From IMG/VR virus record IMGVR_UViG_3300047476_000140, positions 1-26,498 of that record: 26,498 nucleotides of DNA, one strand, 5' to 3'. This document shows positions 16,069 to 22,847 of this stretch, in pieces (position 1 is the first letter of the stretch; every line of letters starts with the position of its first letter). The notes under the pieces are model-generated. The model searched no databases. It saw only the letters and a list, made by a program, of their open reading frames with translations, and was not told the origin of the DNA. The position numbers and the translations under genes were made by a program. Source of the stretch: a virus.

Positions 16069-16732
16069 ATTCTGGACGATTAGCCTCTATCCAAGGTCTA
16101 GCCTGTGCGTTCAATGCCTCAACATCAGACCCAACTGTCTGCGAGCCGACATGATGCACATAGCTAGAAGAAACAAAATGACAGTACCCAAGACGATTTA
16201 AGTCAAAGCAGGACACATCGTCCGAGTACCAGTTCAGCGGTCCAAACCTACCATGCGCCCAAGCATCACGCGAGATGTAAGCAAAGATCGGTGCAATCAC
16301 ACCAGCCTCACGAATAAACGACTCGGACTTAAACCGATTCATATAAAGTGGGTCGCCGTCAGGGTTAAACCTAATGTTCTGAGCAGCACGCACAGAATCG
16401 CTACGCGCCGCAACCCAACCGACTTGAGGCACAAACTCCTTAATGATTTCGACATCCTCAAGCAATCGCTGGTAGCTGGTTGGCGTTAAGACAACATCGT
16501 CATTACAGACGATGCAGCCTTGCGCGTACCTCAAAGCGTCATCAATGACTTCGTTGTAGTCATCGCCAAAGTTACGCGCCTCGCCAAAGATCAGTCGGCA
16601 GTTCTCGTATCCACCGATCACCTTCTCAGGACCGCGAAGATAAATAAACGCCTCTGGCGCGTATTGCTTGATTGACTCCAGCAGTACAGGCAACCCCCTG
16701 CCGTGTACTGTGGATATGCAGATAGGTATCAC
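16043..16732 (-). CDS. Glycosyltransferase, GT-A / family 2-like
   Basis: A 229-aa protein: IPICISTVHGRGLPVLLESI at the start is the first strand and helix of the nucleotide-binding fold, RNFGDDYNEVIDDALRYAQG precedes GCIVCNDDVVLTP (about 72-84), where the NDD replaces the usual DxD metal site. RFGPLNWYSDDVSCFDLNRL carries the later acidic pair. The start is GTG, overlapping the upstream stop (GTGA), with no strong ribosome site. It is not closely similar by eye to the other glycosyltransferase at 10042-10701. It pairs with the adjacent methyltransferase. Target unknown: virion surface, host receptor masking or small molecule. Confidence 0.8.
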   Translation of the reverse strand: MIPICISTVHGRGLPVLLESIKQYAPEAFIYLRGPEKVIGGYENCRLIFGEARNFGDDYNEVIDDALRYAQGCIVCNDDVVLTPTSYQRLLEDVEIIKEFVPQVGWVAARSDSVRAAQNIRFNPDGDPLYMNRFKSESFIREAGVIAPIFAYISRDAWAHGRFGPLNWYSDDVSCFDLNRLGYCHFVSSSYVHHVGSQTVGSDVEALNAQARPWIEANRPEYVTDFFGS

Positions 16733-16920
16733 TTCTTGGCTTTGTTCTTGGCAGTACGCTGACCACGCGAAGGCAAAGACTTGCCAGCCTCAGACAACGC
16801 AATCGCAATCGCCTGTTTCGGATTCTTCACAACCTTGCCGCCAGCACCTGAGTGCAGCTTGCCTGACTTGTACTCACGCATGACAGAACCGATCTTCTTC
16901 TCTGCTTTTGTCATCTTCAT
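16729..16920 (-). CDS. Small basic protein, DUF6496-like
   Basis: A 63-aa, strongly basic protein: MKMTKAEKKIGSVMREYKSG, then KLHSGAGGKVVKNPKQAIAI and a Lys/Arg-rich end (RGQRTAKNKAKK). The 'M.E.K.GKL.SG....KV....QAIAIALSEAG' layout matches DUF6496, a family of unknown role common in phages and some bacteria. The charge suggests binding to nucleic acid. AAGGGG lies 6 nt before the ATG. It follows the PGDYG-like gene with a 34-bp gap and overlaps the glycosyltransferase. Confidence 0.75.
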   Translation of the reverse strand: MKMTKAEKKIGSVMREYKSGKLHSGAGGKVVKNPKQAIAIALSEAGKSLPSRGQRTAKNKAKK

Positions 16921-16954
16921 GGCTTACCCCTTCAAAGTAAATTGACAGACACAA

Positions 16955-17317
16955 TTATGCAGGTTCATATGTCATTTGGAAAATGTCAGGCTTGCAGGGA
17001 TAGTGTTCACCCTTAACGCCAGTAATAATCCAATCAGCAGGGCAGACAATGTGACCGCCTTCAAGCGTGTCTATCCATCCGTGGTCGTGCATGATGTTTC
17101 CACAATGCTCGCATTTATGTTGTCCATCAAGGTCTGGCGTTCGGTAGTAACGCACGATGTCGCCTTCCCATCGCATCTGCTTGCGATCTTCAGGGGAAAA
17201 CTTGACCAGTTCGCCACCAGCAAATCCATCATGTGTCTTGCTGTAGTCCAGCGGATGATCGCCATTCTTGAACCATTGATGTGCATCAACCACAACTGGT
17301 TTCTTACGAAATTTCAT
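16955..17317 (-). CDS. PGDYG-domain-like phage protein
   Basis: A 120-aa protein: MKFRKKPVVVDAHQWFKNGD at the start, a four-residue metal-type cluster CEHCGNIMHDH at about 69-79, then WIDTLEGGHIVCPADWIITG and GEHYPCKPDIFQMTYEP. The frame 'KFRKKPVVVDAxQW ... TLEGxHxVxPxDWIITGVKGExYPCKPDIFxxTYE' is shared by many small phage proteins assigned to the PGDYG family, whose function is not known. The CxxC-x-H pattern suggests zinc. AAGGAG is 5 nt before the ATG. It lies between the large terminase and the DUF6496-like gene; packaging involvement is not shown. Confidence 0.8.
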   Translation of the reverse strand: MKFRKKPVVVDAHQWFKNGDHPLDYSKTHDGFAGGELVKFSPEDRKQMRWEGDIVRYYRTPDLDGQHKCEHCGNIMHDHGWIDTLEGGHIVCPADWIITGVKGEHYPCKPDIFQMTYEPA

Positions 17318-17328
17318 ACTTTCTCCTT

Positions 17329-18825
17329 TTATGCAACCCGCGACAGGTTTCTACGCAAAGGCTGCGACCACTTGTTAGACACAGCCGAACCAAACATCCC
17401 AATCGTGGCATCACTCGCAAAGGTCAAGACAAACGAATCTGCCTTGTCAGGAGACTTCAAGCCGCGCTTGCGAATATCGTCCTTGCTTTCAATCTGAATC
17501 TTGCCGTTGCTCGTGAAGAAGTAACGCACAGTCGCAAGCTCTGCCACTAGCTCCTCATCATTAGGAATGATGCAGTCACGCGCCTCAAACCACGCCTTGC
17601 ACTTGTACCAAAGCTCGGCACGCAGGTTCTTGTAAGTCGTTCCCATCGCAGGACTCTCGGACACATTGATGCCGCGAACAGGTAAACCCAACTCACGCAG
17701 ACGGTCAACCACGCCAGCACCCAAGCCAATCGAGTCCACCAAAATCTCATGCGGTCTTTGACTTGGGGCTAATGCTTCCCACTCAGCCACCACCGCACCA
17801 GTTAGCTGCATCAAGTCCAAGTTCTTCCACACCTTGATCGGCTCAACCAAGCCATTGCCCTGACGCTTGGCAAGAGTAGACCTGTCGCCGCCAAAGCGCG
17901 CCACATCAACGCCCCAAATCAACTTAGCCGACTTGCTGACTTCGACATCTCGGTGCTTCGCCAACTCCAGCAGCTCCATCGGGATGATCGTGTCATCGTC
18001 CGACCTCGGAAACTCGCCAAGGACACGAATGCGATAAGCGTTCGACTCCTCGCCGTAACGCGCCTTCATCTCCTCGACATACGCCTCGCTGACCCGTGGG
18101 GAGTCAACGCAGCTAACCTTCATCGTCACCCAATCATTCGCGAGACGGTTCTGCGTGTCGTAGAAGAAACCGCTGCTTCGCACAGGGTTGCCGAGCAAAA
18201 GGGTGACGGCAGAGTGACCAGACATCGAGCCAGCCGCTGCCTCGAACACCTGTTCAGGGATACCAGATGCCTCATCAGCCACCAGCATCACATTGTCACT
18301 ATGCACACCCTGCAAGGCTTCAGGCTGCTCGGCTCTAGATGTTCGCGCTGACACGAAGGCTTCGGTGGCAGCTTCCTTGACCTCAATGCGGTCTTGCTTT
18401 ACCTCCAGCATATCCCTCAAGGTAGGTGGCAGTTCCTTCACCCAACGCTTCAACTCAGCAAACAAAGCGTCATACAACTGGCTTGAGGTCGGCGCTGTCA
18501 CCACTACCTTGACGGGATACCTGAGGAGCAGATACCAAATGATCGCCCATGACGCTGCGGTGGACTTGCCGACACCGTGACCAGACCTTACGCTGATACG
18601 CCTGTTGCCAGCCGCGATGTGATTCAGGAAGGTGCATTGCCACTCATCAGGGCTGGTGTTCAAGACTTCCTTCACGAACAGCACAGGATGATTCTTGTAG
18701 CGCGTGACAAACTGCACGAACGGGTTAGCCGCTAACTCATTGAGCTTCTTCTGGTGCGCGTTGTCCAGCCTCTCCTGAACTTCAGGATGCAGCTTGATCT
18801 TCTTGTCAGTTGATTCTGTTGTCAT
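17329..18825 (-). CDS. terL: Terminase large subunit (packaging ATPase-nuclease)
   Basis: A 498-aa motor protein. ATPase part: Walker A SGHGVGKS at 81-88, Walker B VMLVADEAS at 179-187 with E185 as catalytic carboxylate, and coupling motif LLGNP near 210-214. Nuclease part (RNase H fold): WGVDVARFGGDRS with D307, ILVDSIGLGAG with D364, and SPDKADSF with D463. It cuts concatemeric DNA and drives it through the portal. The ATG is the only good start; an in-frame TAA lies 18 nt upstream and no Shine-Dalgarno is visible. Unusually, about 590 bp separates it from the small subunit gene. Confidence 0.95.
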   Translation of the reverse strand: MTTESTDKKIKLHPEVQERLDNAHQKKLNELAANPFVQFVTRYKNHPVLFVKEVLNTSPDEWQCTFLNHIAAGNRRISVRSGHGVGKSTAASWAIIWYLLLRYPVKVVVTAPTSSQLYDALFAELKRWVKELPPTLRDMLEVKQDRIEVKEAATEAFVSARTSRAEQPEALQGVHSDNVMLVADEASGIPEQVFEAAAGSMSGHSAVTLLLGNPVRSSGFFYDTQNRLANDWVTMKVSCVDSPRVSEAYVEEMKARYGEESNAYRIRVLGEFPRSDDDTIIPMELLELAKHRDVEVSKSAKLIWGVDVARFGGDRSTLAKRQGNGLVEPIKVWKNLDLMQLTGAVVAEWEALAPSQRPHEILVDSIGLGAGVVDRLRELGLPVRGINVSESPAMGTTYKNLRAELWYKCKAWFEARDCIIPNDEELVAELATVRYFFTSNGKIQIESKDDIRKRGLKSPDKADSFVLTFASDATIGMFGSAVSNKWSQPLRRNLSRVA

Positions 18826-18944
18826 GGCTGCATTGTGCCATTAGTGAAGGTTGTTGGTGGCTGGTACTGATCTCCAGCTTTACTCGCGTTGTTGGCCCGT
18901 GAGTTGTTTGTCCAACTGCTTCTACGCCGCGCATCAGCCTGCGC

Positions 18945-19065
18945 ATTCACCAACACGGCTGGGGACTGCTGGGGGGAGTCGAACCCCCGATAATCCATAA
19001 CCCATTGCTGAGTTGGCTGCTGCTACCGCTGGCTCCATCAGCAATCCCCATGCGTGTTGACGCAT
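18945..19065 (-). ncRNA. tRNA-like structured RNA candidate
   Basis: Read on the minus strand, a GGGGG/CCCCC stem with loop TTCGACT (18972-18988) matches the tRNA T-arm and B-box consensus GGTTCGAnnCC. Directly flanking are ATTGCTG (5') and CAGCAGT (3'), which pair over 7 bp with one G-U, and the pairing continues through TGGGG/CCCCA to 12 bp. After a 2x2 mismatch it adds CAACACG/CGTGTTG. In total, arms 19039-19065 and 18945-18971 match at 21 of 27 positions. AACTC/GGGTT can pair around a 6-nt loop inside. I could not fold a normal D-arm, 7-nt anticodon loop or CCA end, so this is not called as a working tRNA. It may be a tRNA-derived RNA, a degenerate tRNA or an attachment or processing site. 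Confidence 0.5.
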
Positions 19066-19071
19066 AAGTCA

Positions 19072-19100
19072 AGTCTATCTCATTTCAGATTTTTCTTCAA
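19072..19100 (-). promoter_or_regulatory. Possible sigma70 promoter for the tRNA-like element and terL
   Basis: TTGAAG (19100-19095), 17-bp spacer, TAGACT (19077-19072). Each box matches four of six consensus bases. A start about 7 nt downstream would fall near 19065, the first base of the tRNA-like inverted repeat. A weak match, supported by this position. Confidence 0.35.
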
Positions 19101-19342
19101 AATTTTTTCTTGGGGCTGTGGGAAGTGATAGGGGTACGGGGTGGTGGGTATTTAATTCATGTTGTGGCTTTGAGCGGCGTGGTTGTCGGCTTGGTGCAGA
19201 TTTCTTTTAATTCATAACTGTGGGGTTGTCATTGTCAGCCCGCCCCGCCGCGAAACGCTGACGGGGGGGTCTAGGCGATGAAATGAATACCGAAGCACTC
19301 ACCGATTTGATACAACATTCATTATGTTAAGTTTCATCGTGG

Positions 19343-19441
19343 TTATCCACAGGTCATACAGTTTTTTCGTTGCTTGCACGCAACACTTGCCATGCGTCTG
19401 TGGATAACATGAACAAGTTACGCCTTGTCATCTGTGGATAC
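19343..19441. promoter_or_regulatory. DnaA-box cluster, candidate replication origin element
   Basis: TTATCCACA, the consensus box for the host initiator DnaA, occurs at 19343-19351 on the plus strand and inverted (TGTGGATAA) at 19399-19407. A third site one base off (TGTGGATAC) is at 19433-19441, inside the end of terS. Two perfect 9-mers in 65 bp are unlikely by chance. Nearby AT-rich sequence could unwind. Confidence 0.55.
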
Positions 19442-19849
19442 TTGCTCCACGACCTCGATATGACGCAACGCATCCAGCCTCATGCCAGACAGGTTCACTT
19501 GCACGCTTGGCTGCTTGCTCTGCGCGTAGGCTTGCGGATTCCAGCGCTCAGCGACCCATTGGCGCGTTTGCACGCGCAGACGGGCTTTGTTGACCTCCTC
19601 GATGTCGGTTTCGTCCGCGATCTCGATCGTCTCTGCCACGAGGTGGTCTGCGGCTTTCGCACGCGCGCGATATAGGAAGCCCTCTTGCTCTGGGCGTTCC
19701 AACCACAAATGCAACGCTTTTTTGCCGATTCCAAGCTGGTAGCAAATCTTTGCTTCGCTAGCTCCAGCCTCGAACAAAGCCTCGATCTGCTCCTTCGGCA
19801 GCGAGTCCAATAACGCTAAGTCTTGAATCTTCTTTTTCTGTCCAGCCAT
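19418..19849 (-). CDS. terS: Terminase small subunit
   Basis: A 143-aa protein. Residues 16-52 look like a helix-turn-helix (LPKEQIEALFEAGASEAKIC then LGIGKKALHLWLERP), which would bind the packaging site. About 62-105 is a helical block (ARAKAADHLVAETIEIADET, then EVNKARLRVQTRQWVAERWN) with the 'ADxxxxIADE...NKARLRVxTRxWxAxRxxPxxY' pattern of small terminases, used for ring assembly. GGAGAG lies 7 nt before the ATG, and a good sigma70-like promoter stands 22 bp further up. It partners the large subunit encoded after the non-coding gap. A DnaA-like site overlaps its 3' end. Confidence 0.85.
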   Translation of the reverse strand: MAGQKKKIQDLALLDSLPKEQIEALFEAGASEAKICYQLGIGKKALHLWLERPEQEGFLYRARAKAADHLVAETIEIADETDIEEVNKARLRVQTRQWVAERWNPQAYAQSKQPSVQVNLSGMRLDALRHIEVVEQVSTDDKA

Positions 19850-19870
19850 TTAAACGCTCTCCAATCAATT

Positions 19871-19899
19871 TTTATACAAAGATGCTACCTGCATATCAA
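19871..19899 (-). promoter_or_regulatory. Sigma70-like promoter for terS and late genes
   Basis: TTGATA (19899-19894), 17-bp spacer, TATAAA (19876-19871): five of six matches in both boxes with optimal spacing. It sits in the 57-bp gap before terS, so a transcript would start about 15-20 nt ahead of the terS start codon. This is the best promoter match I saw in the window. Confidence 0.6.
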
Positions 19900-19912
19900 A
19901 AGCGTATCAAAA
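19891..19912 (-). repeat. 11-bp direct repeat overlapping the terS promoter -35
   Basis: GCATATCAAAA (19891-19901) and GCGTATCAAAA (19902-19912), plus-strand reading, are back to back and differ at one base. The first covers the -35 box and the second runs into the last codons of the upstream gene. The 11-bp spacing puts both on the same DNA face, as for a regulator site. Confidence 0.45.
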
Positions 19913-20593
19913 CGCCTCTAACGCCCGATTTGATGCCTTCCTGACCATTTTAGAAGTATCAAATACCTTCTTCATCGGTTCACCTTCCAATTCATCCGAT
20001 TTCATGTCATCAAGTCCTGTCTCGCCAGCATGGGGAAACTTCACAGGGTCTTTGTCAAGTCTGACGAGGTTCGCAGTTGGGTGCAAGGCTTTGATTTTCA
20101 TGGTTTCCTTGATGACGGGTGACTCCATGATGACCTCAAGCTCCTGCATCGTCCAGATGTGACGGTTCTGGACATCGGGTCTGAACTGCTGGTACAGCTC
20201 TGCATCGTGCTGCGTCTCGACAACGACCATGACCGACCCGTCTTGCATCTGCAACTCGCAAGCCTTGATCTCTGGCACAGGCTCAACGCCGTGTGCCTCA
20301 GCCCAACGGTCCAACGCTGCATAAGCATTCTTCATCCCTTGGATGGCTTTCTCGAACCTGACCTCATCTCGCTTGACCTGTGCATCGAAGATTCGTTCCG
20401 ACTGTTTCCAGAACTTGATGCGGAACTCGGAATCCACCAACTCGATGACTCGGTTAATACCCCACCGTTTCTCGTGGTTATTTTTTACAACCTTGAGGTC
20501 AATCAACCCTGACCGCATGACTGCCTCAAACGGGTCAATCGGGAAACTTGGTTGCTCGATCTTTTTCAACGCTTTGCTCAGTTTCTTTTGCAT
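19907..20593 (-). CDS. Hypothetical phage protein next to repeat block
   Basis: A 228-aa protein I do not recognise. The N-terminus is basic (MQKKLSKALKKIEQPSFPID), then NNHEKRWGINRVIELVDSEF at about 48-67, a charged helical stretch (SERIFDAQVKRDEVRFEKAI), a small beta-like part (SVMVVVETQHDAELYQQF) and a C-terminal tail ending MVRKASNRALEAF. No membrane span. AAGGA lies 5-6 nt before the ATG. It stands alone between the TTTGTCCC repeat block upstream and the terS promoter downstream. That could suit a regulator or replication factor that binds the repeats, but no DNA-binding motif is clear. Confidence 0.7.
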   Translation of the reverse strand: MQKKLSKALKKIEQPSFPIDPFEAVMRSGLIDLKVVKNNHEKRWGINRVIELVDSEFRIKFWKQSERIFDAQVKRDEVRFEKAIQGMKNAYAALDRWAEAHGVEPVPEIKACELQMQDGSVMVVVETQHDAELYQQFRPDVQNRHIWTMQELEVIMESPVIKETMKIKALHPTANLVRLDKDPVKFPHAGETGLDDMKSDELEGEPMKKVFDTSKMVRKASNRALEAF

Positions 20594-20616
20594 TTTCTTC
20601 CTTTAATACTTTTATC

Positions 20617-20645
20617 TAAATACAAACATCGGACATACGGGACAA
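20617..20645 (-). promoter_or_regulatory. Weak promoter candidate overlapped by TTGTCCC boxes
   Basis: TTGTCC (20645-20640), 17-bp spacer, TATTTA (20622-20617), upstream of the 228-aa gene. Matches are four and three of six. The -35 lies inside one of the TTGTCCC repeat copies, so a protein bound to the repeats would block or modulate it. Confidence 0.3.
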
Positions 20646-20802
20646 GGGACAAGTCTTAAGACACTTGTCCCATTTGTCCCGTTTTTTGTCGGTACAAATG
20701 GAGGGACATTTGTCCCCATTTGTCCCCATTTGTCCCTTCTTTTGCTTAAAAATTAAGCAGATTTCGACCTGTTTTGACTTCCCATTTGTCCCCATTTGTC
20801 CC
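20639..20802. repeat. TTTGTCCC iteron-like repeat block
   Basis: The 7-bp core TTGTCCC occurs nine times in 164 bp. Forward copies start at 20665, 20674, 20710, 20720, 20730, 20786 and 20796, mostly as TTTGTCCCCA with 10-bp spacing. Inverted copies GGGACAAG are at 20639 and 20646. GGGACAAGT at 20646-20654 pairs with ACTTGTCCC at 20663-20671, and GGGACATTTGTCCC at 20703-20716 forms another dyad. The whole 20594-20816 gap has no gene. Such spacing is typical of iterons or cooperative operators. Confidence 0.8.
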
Positions 20803-20816
20803 GCCTTGTGTATTAC

Positions 20817-22847
20817 TTACGGATTAGTCTTGAGTTTTACGACTTTGTCGGATTCATATCCATCATCGTCATTGTTTTCAAAAATAGCCCAACACCAATC
20901 GTTGTACAGCATGACTTTTTTCTTGTGAATTAGGTTGTCAACGCTTCTCGACCATGCCTTTTTGAATGTCTCAGGGTTCACATCAGAGCCTTTTCGAGCC
21001 TTAAATTCTGACTTCCATTGCTCAATTTTTATGCACTTATTACGCATTCCGTTGATGGTTTCCATCGTTCCGAACTGCTTAATTGCAGCGTGCAAAGAGT
21101 CCAGCGCCAGCTTTGTATTAGCGCCGCCACCTGTTCTGTCTGGTGGAACTGGCTGCTTTCTCTGCTGATTGACATCCATTTCCCCGTCCAATTCAAGCGC
21201 CAAGCTGGTCACAGATTCAAAGCCTAGCGCGCTTGTTCCAATGTCCACGGTGACCATTTGGAAGCCCATGCGCTGCCCGTCTTCCCCGTCCTTTTGCTTG
21301 CTGATGTGCAGGATTCCTTTGGGCGCGTCCTCGATTCTTATGATCTCGAGTTCGGTGTCCACAGCGCCTAGCAAGCTGCTGTGACCTCGTAGACCCTTCG
21401 TTGCGTCCTTACCTGCGTGGTGCACGACTAGAAGCGCCGAGTCGTACCGCTGCTGGATTGCACCTGCCGCCGTGATGAAGGCTCCCATGTCCTCTGAAGC
21501 GTTCTCATTGCCACCGCCAAAGGCTCTGGCTAGCGTGTCGATCACGATTAGCTGGAACTGGATGCCTTGAATGGCTTGCAGCTCGTCAATGGCAAGTGCC
21601 AAGTCTTGAATGTCCTGCTGGCTTGATCTCAGGTTTACTTGCCTTCTAAGGAAGTAAACAGGCGCTCCCTGTGGCGTGTCGTGGTGTACTTTGAGCGCCT
21701 TGATACGCGCCCCGATACCGCCGTGACCTTCACCTGCGATGTACAGGACTGCGCCTTGCTGCTTGACTTCCTTGCCTAAGAATGGTCTGGTCGTGGCGAT
21801 GCACTCCGCAATGTCCAGCGCCACGAATGACTTAAATGATGCTGGTGGAGCGTAAAGGGCTACGAAAGCCTTTTTAGGGATAACGCCTTCAATGAGCCAA
21901 TCGACAGGCTCGTCCTTGATGTCATCCCACGCTTCGATCTGGAAGCCTTGCCTGATGGGTTTGAGTTCTTCCTGTGGCTCTGTTGCTTTTTCTTCCTTAT
22001 CTTGAAATCGTGCAGGAATCGTGACCTCATCTTCTGTTGTCACTTTGACTGCGTACTGCTTGACTAGGTCTTGCAGCTTGTTCTTCGTGCCGTTGTACTT
22101 GTGGACATACTCGAATGCGTCTTCCTTGTGTTCCAGCTCGAGGTCAAGTGTCCTGATTGACTTGGCAATGGTCTTGATTGCTTTGGTGGCTTTCTTCGCG
22201 TACTCCCAACCAACCTTGTCGCAGTCAGGCACGATGACGATGTTGAGGTTCACGAAGTATTGGATTGAGTCCTCTGGGAAGGTGGCAGCGCCAACGTGCG
22301 TGGTTGTGGCTGTCATGCCGATGCTTGTCAGCGCGTCCGCTGCCTTCTCGCCTTCTGTGAGGAACACGACCTTGTTCAGTTCTCTGGCTTCTTCTAGTGC
22401 TGGCAGGTTGTACGGTACGATGTTCGCGCCGAGCATCGTGGTGTGTCGTCTGCCTTCGTTGTCCACCTTAAGCAGCTTGTAAGTCTTGCCCTTGTGGTCA
22501 TTTGTCTTGTAACGCTGCTTGATGAACTGCGTCACACCGTCCTCATCTGTGTAGTGCCATTCCTGCTCTAAGGTTGTCTGGATTGGCTTCAGGCTGCTCA
22601 AAGGTTCAGGTCTTGGCTCAAGGTCGGGTAAGAGTCCGAAGTTCTTGATGGCTTCAAAGACATCGTGCTGCTCACACCCACCGTGGCACTTGAACAGCGG
22701 CTTGCCGTCCTCGCCGTCAGAGATAGACAGGCTAGGATTCTTGTCACCGTTGCCTTGCCCGTGTGTAGGTAGCGGGCAACTGGCTAACCAGCCCTGCCCT
22801 GTCCTCTTTGCGTTGCCAAGCGCCTTTGCTATTTGTTCGGCTTGCAT
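20817..22847 (-). CDS. Bifunctional primase-helicase (TOPRIM + RepA-like ATPase)
   Basis: A 676-aa replication protein. A zinc-finger-like N-terminus has C24, H29, C54 and C58 (SCPLPTHG and KCHGGC). TOPRIM catalytic residues appear in LTEGEKAADAL (E165) and IVIVPDCDKVG (D208, D210). A hexameric RepA/AAA_25-type helicase follows, with Walker A APPASFKS at 333-340, Walker B QLIVIDT at 432-438, and the histidine segment LLVVHHAGKDATKGLRGHSS at 473-490. It should prime and unwind phage DNA for a polymerase not seen here. The Walker A lacks the usual first and central glycines. The ATG overlaps the upstream stop (TAATG). The downstream gap carries the repeat block. Confidence 0.9.
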   Translation of the reverse strand: MQAEQIAKALGNAKRTGQGWLASCPLPTHGQGNGDKNPSLSISDGEDGKPLFKCHGGCEQHDVFEAIKNFGLLPDLEPRPEPLSSLKPIQTTLEQEWHYTDEDGVTQFIKQRYKTNDHKGKTYKLLKVDNEGRRHTTMLGANIVPYNLPALEEARELNKVVFLTEGEKAADALTSIGMTATTTHVGAATFPEDSIQYFVNLNIVIVPDCDKVGWEYAKKATKAIKTIAKSIRTLDLELEHKEDAFEYVHKYNGTKNKLQDLVKQYAVKVTTEDEVTIPARFQDKEEKATEPQEELKPIRQGFQIEAWDDIKDEPVDWLIEGVIPKKAFVALYAPPASFKSFVALDIAECIATTRPFLGKEVKQQGAVLYIAGEGHGGIGARIKALKVHHDTPQGAPVYFLRRQVNLRSSQQDIQDLALAIDELQAIQGIQFQLIVIDTLARAFGGGNENASEDMGAFITAAGAIQQRYDSALLVVHHAGKDATKGLRGHSSLLGAVDTELEIIRIEDAPKGILHISKQKDGEDGQRMGFQMVTVDIGTSALGFESVTSLALELDGEMDVNQQRKQPVPPDRTGGGANTKLALDSLHAAIKQFGTMETINGMRNKCIKIEQWKSEFKARKGSDVNPETFKKAWSRSVDNLIHKKKVMLYNDWCWAIFENNDDDGYESDKVVKLKTNP

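Larger units (their letters stand above)
18826..19417. other. Non-coding gap between terS and terL
   Basis: About 590 bp with no convincing gene. From high to low coordinates it holds two perfect DnaA-box matches (19399-19407, 19343-19351), a small palindrome AACAT-5-ATGTT (around 19313-19327), a GTCAGC/GCTGAC inverted repeat (19234-19239 / 19257-19262) around GC-rich sequence, two TTTAATTCAT copies near 19150 and 19207, an AT-rich tract at 19081-19110, and the tRNA-like element. A position beside the terminase genes makes it a candidate for the packaging (cos/pac) site as well as an origin. Confidence 0.7.

Noticed and set aside
16711-16719. Single DnaA-box-like TGTGGATAT in the second glycosyltransferase gene
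   Set aside because: Isolated, one base off, and inside a coding region; expected by chance.
16942-16970. TTGACA on the plus strand with a possible -10 17 bp away
   Set aside because: The -10 matches only three of six bases and would transcribe antisense to the terminase gene block; no plus-strand gene follows.
18972-19050. Standard phage tRNA
   Set aside because: T-arm is perfect, but I could not form a normal D-arm, 7-nt anticodon loop or properly placed CCA, so only a tRNA-like element is reported.
20639-20802. CRISPR-like array
   Set aside because: Repeats are 7-10 bp without spacers of constant length; a binding-site array fits better.
20665-20928. Plus-strand ORF running through the TTTGTCCC repeats into the primase gene
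   Set aside because: It is built from the repeat itself (repeated FVPICP-like words) and ends antisense to the primase; no credible protein.
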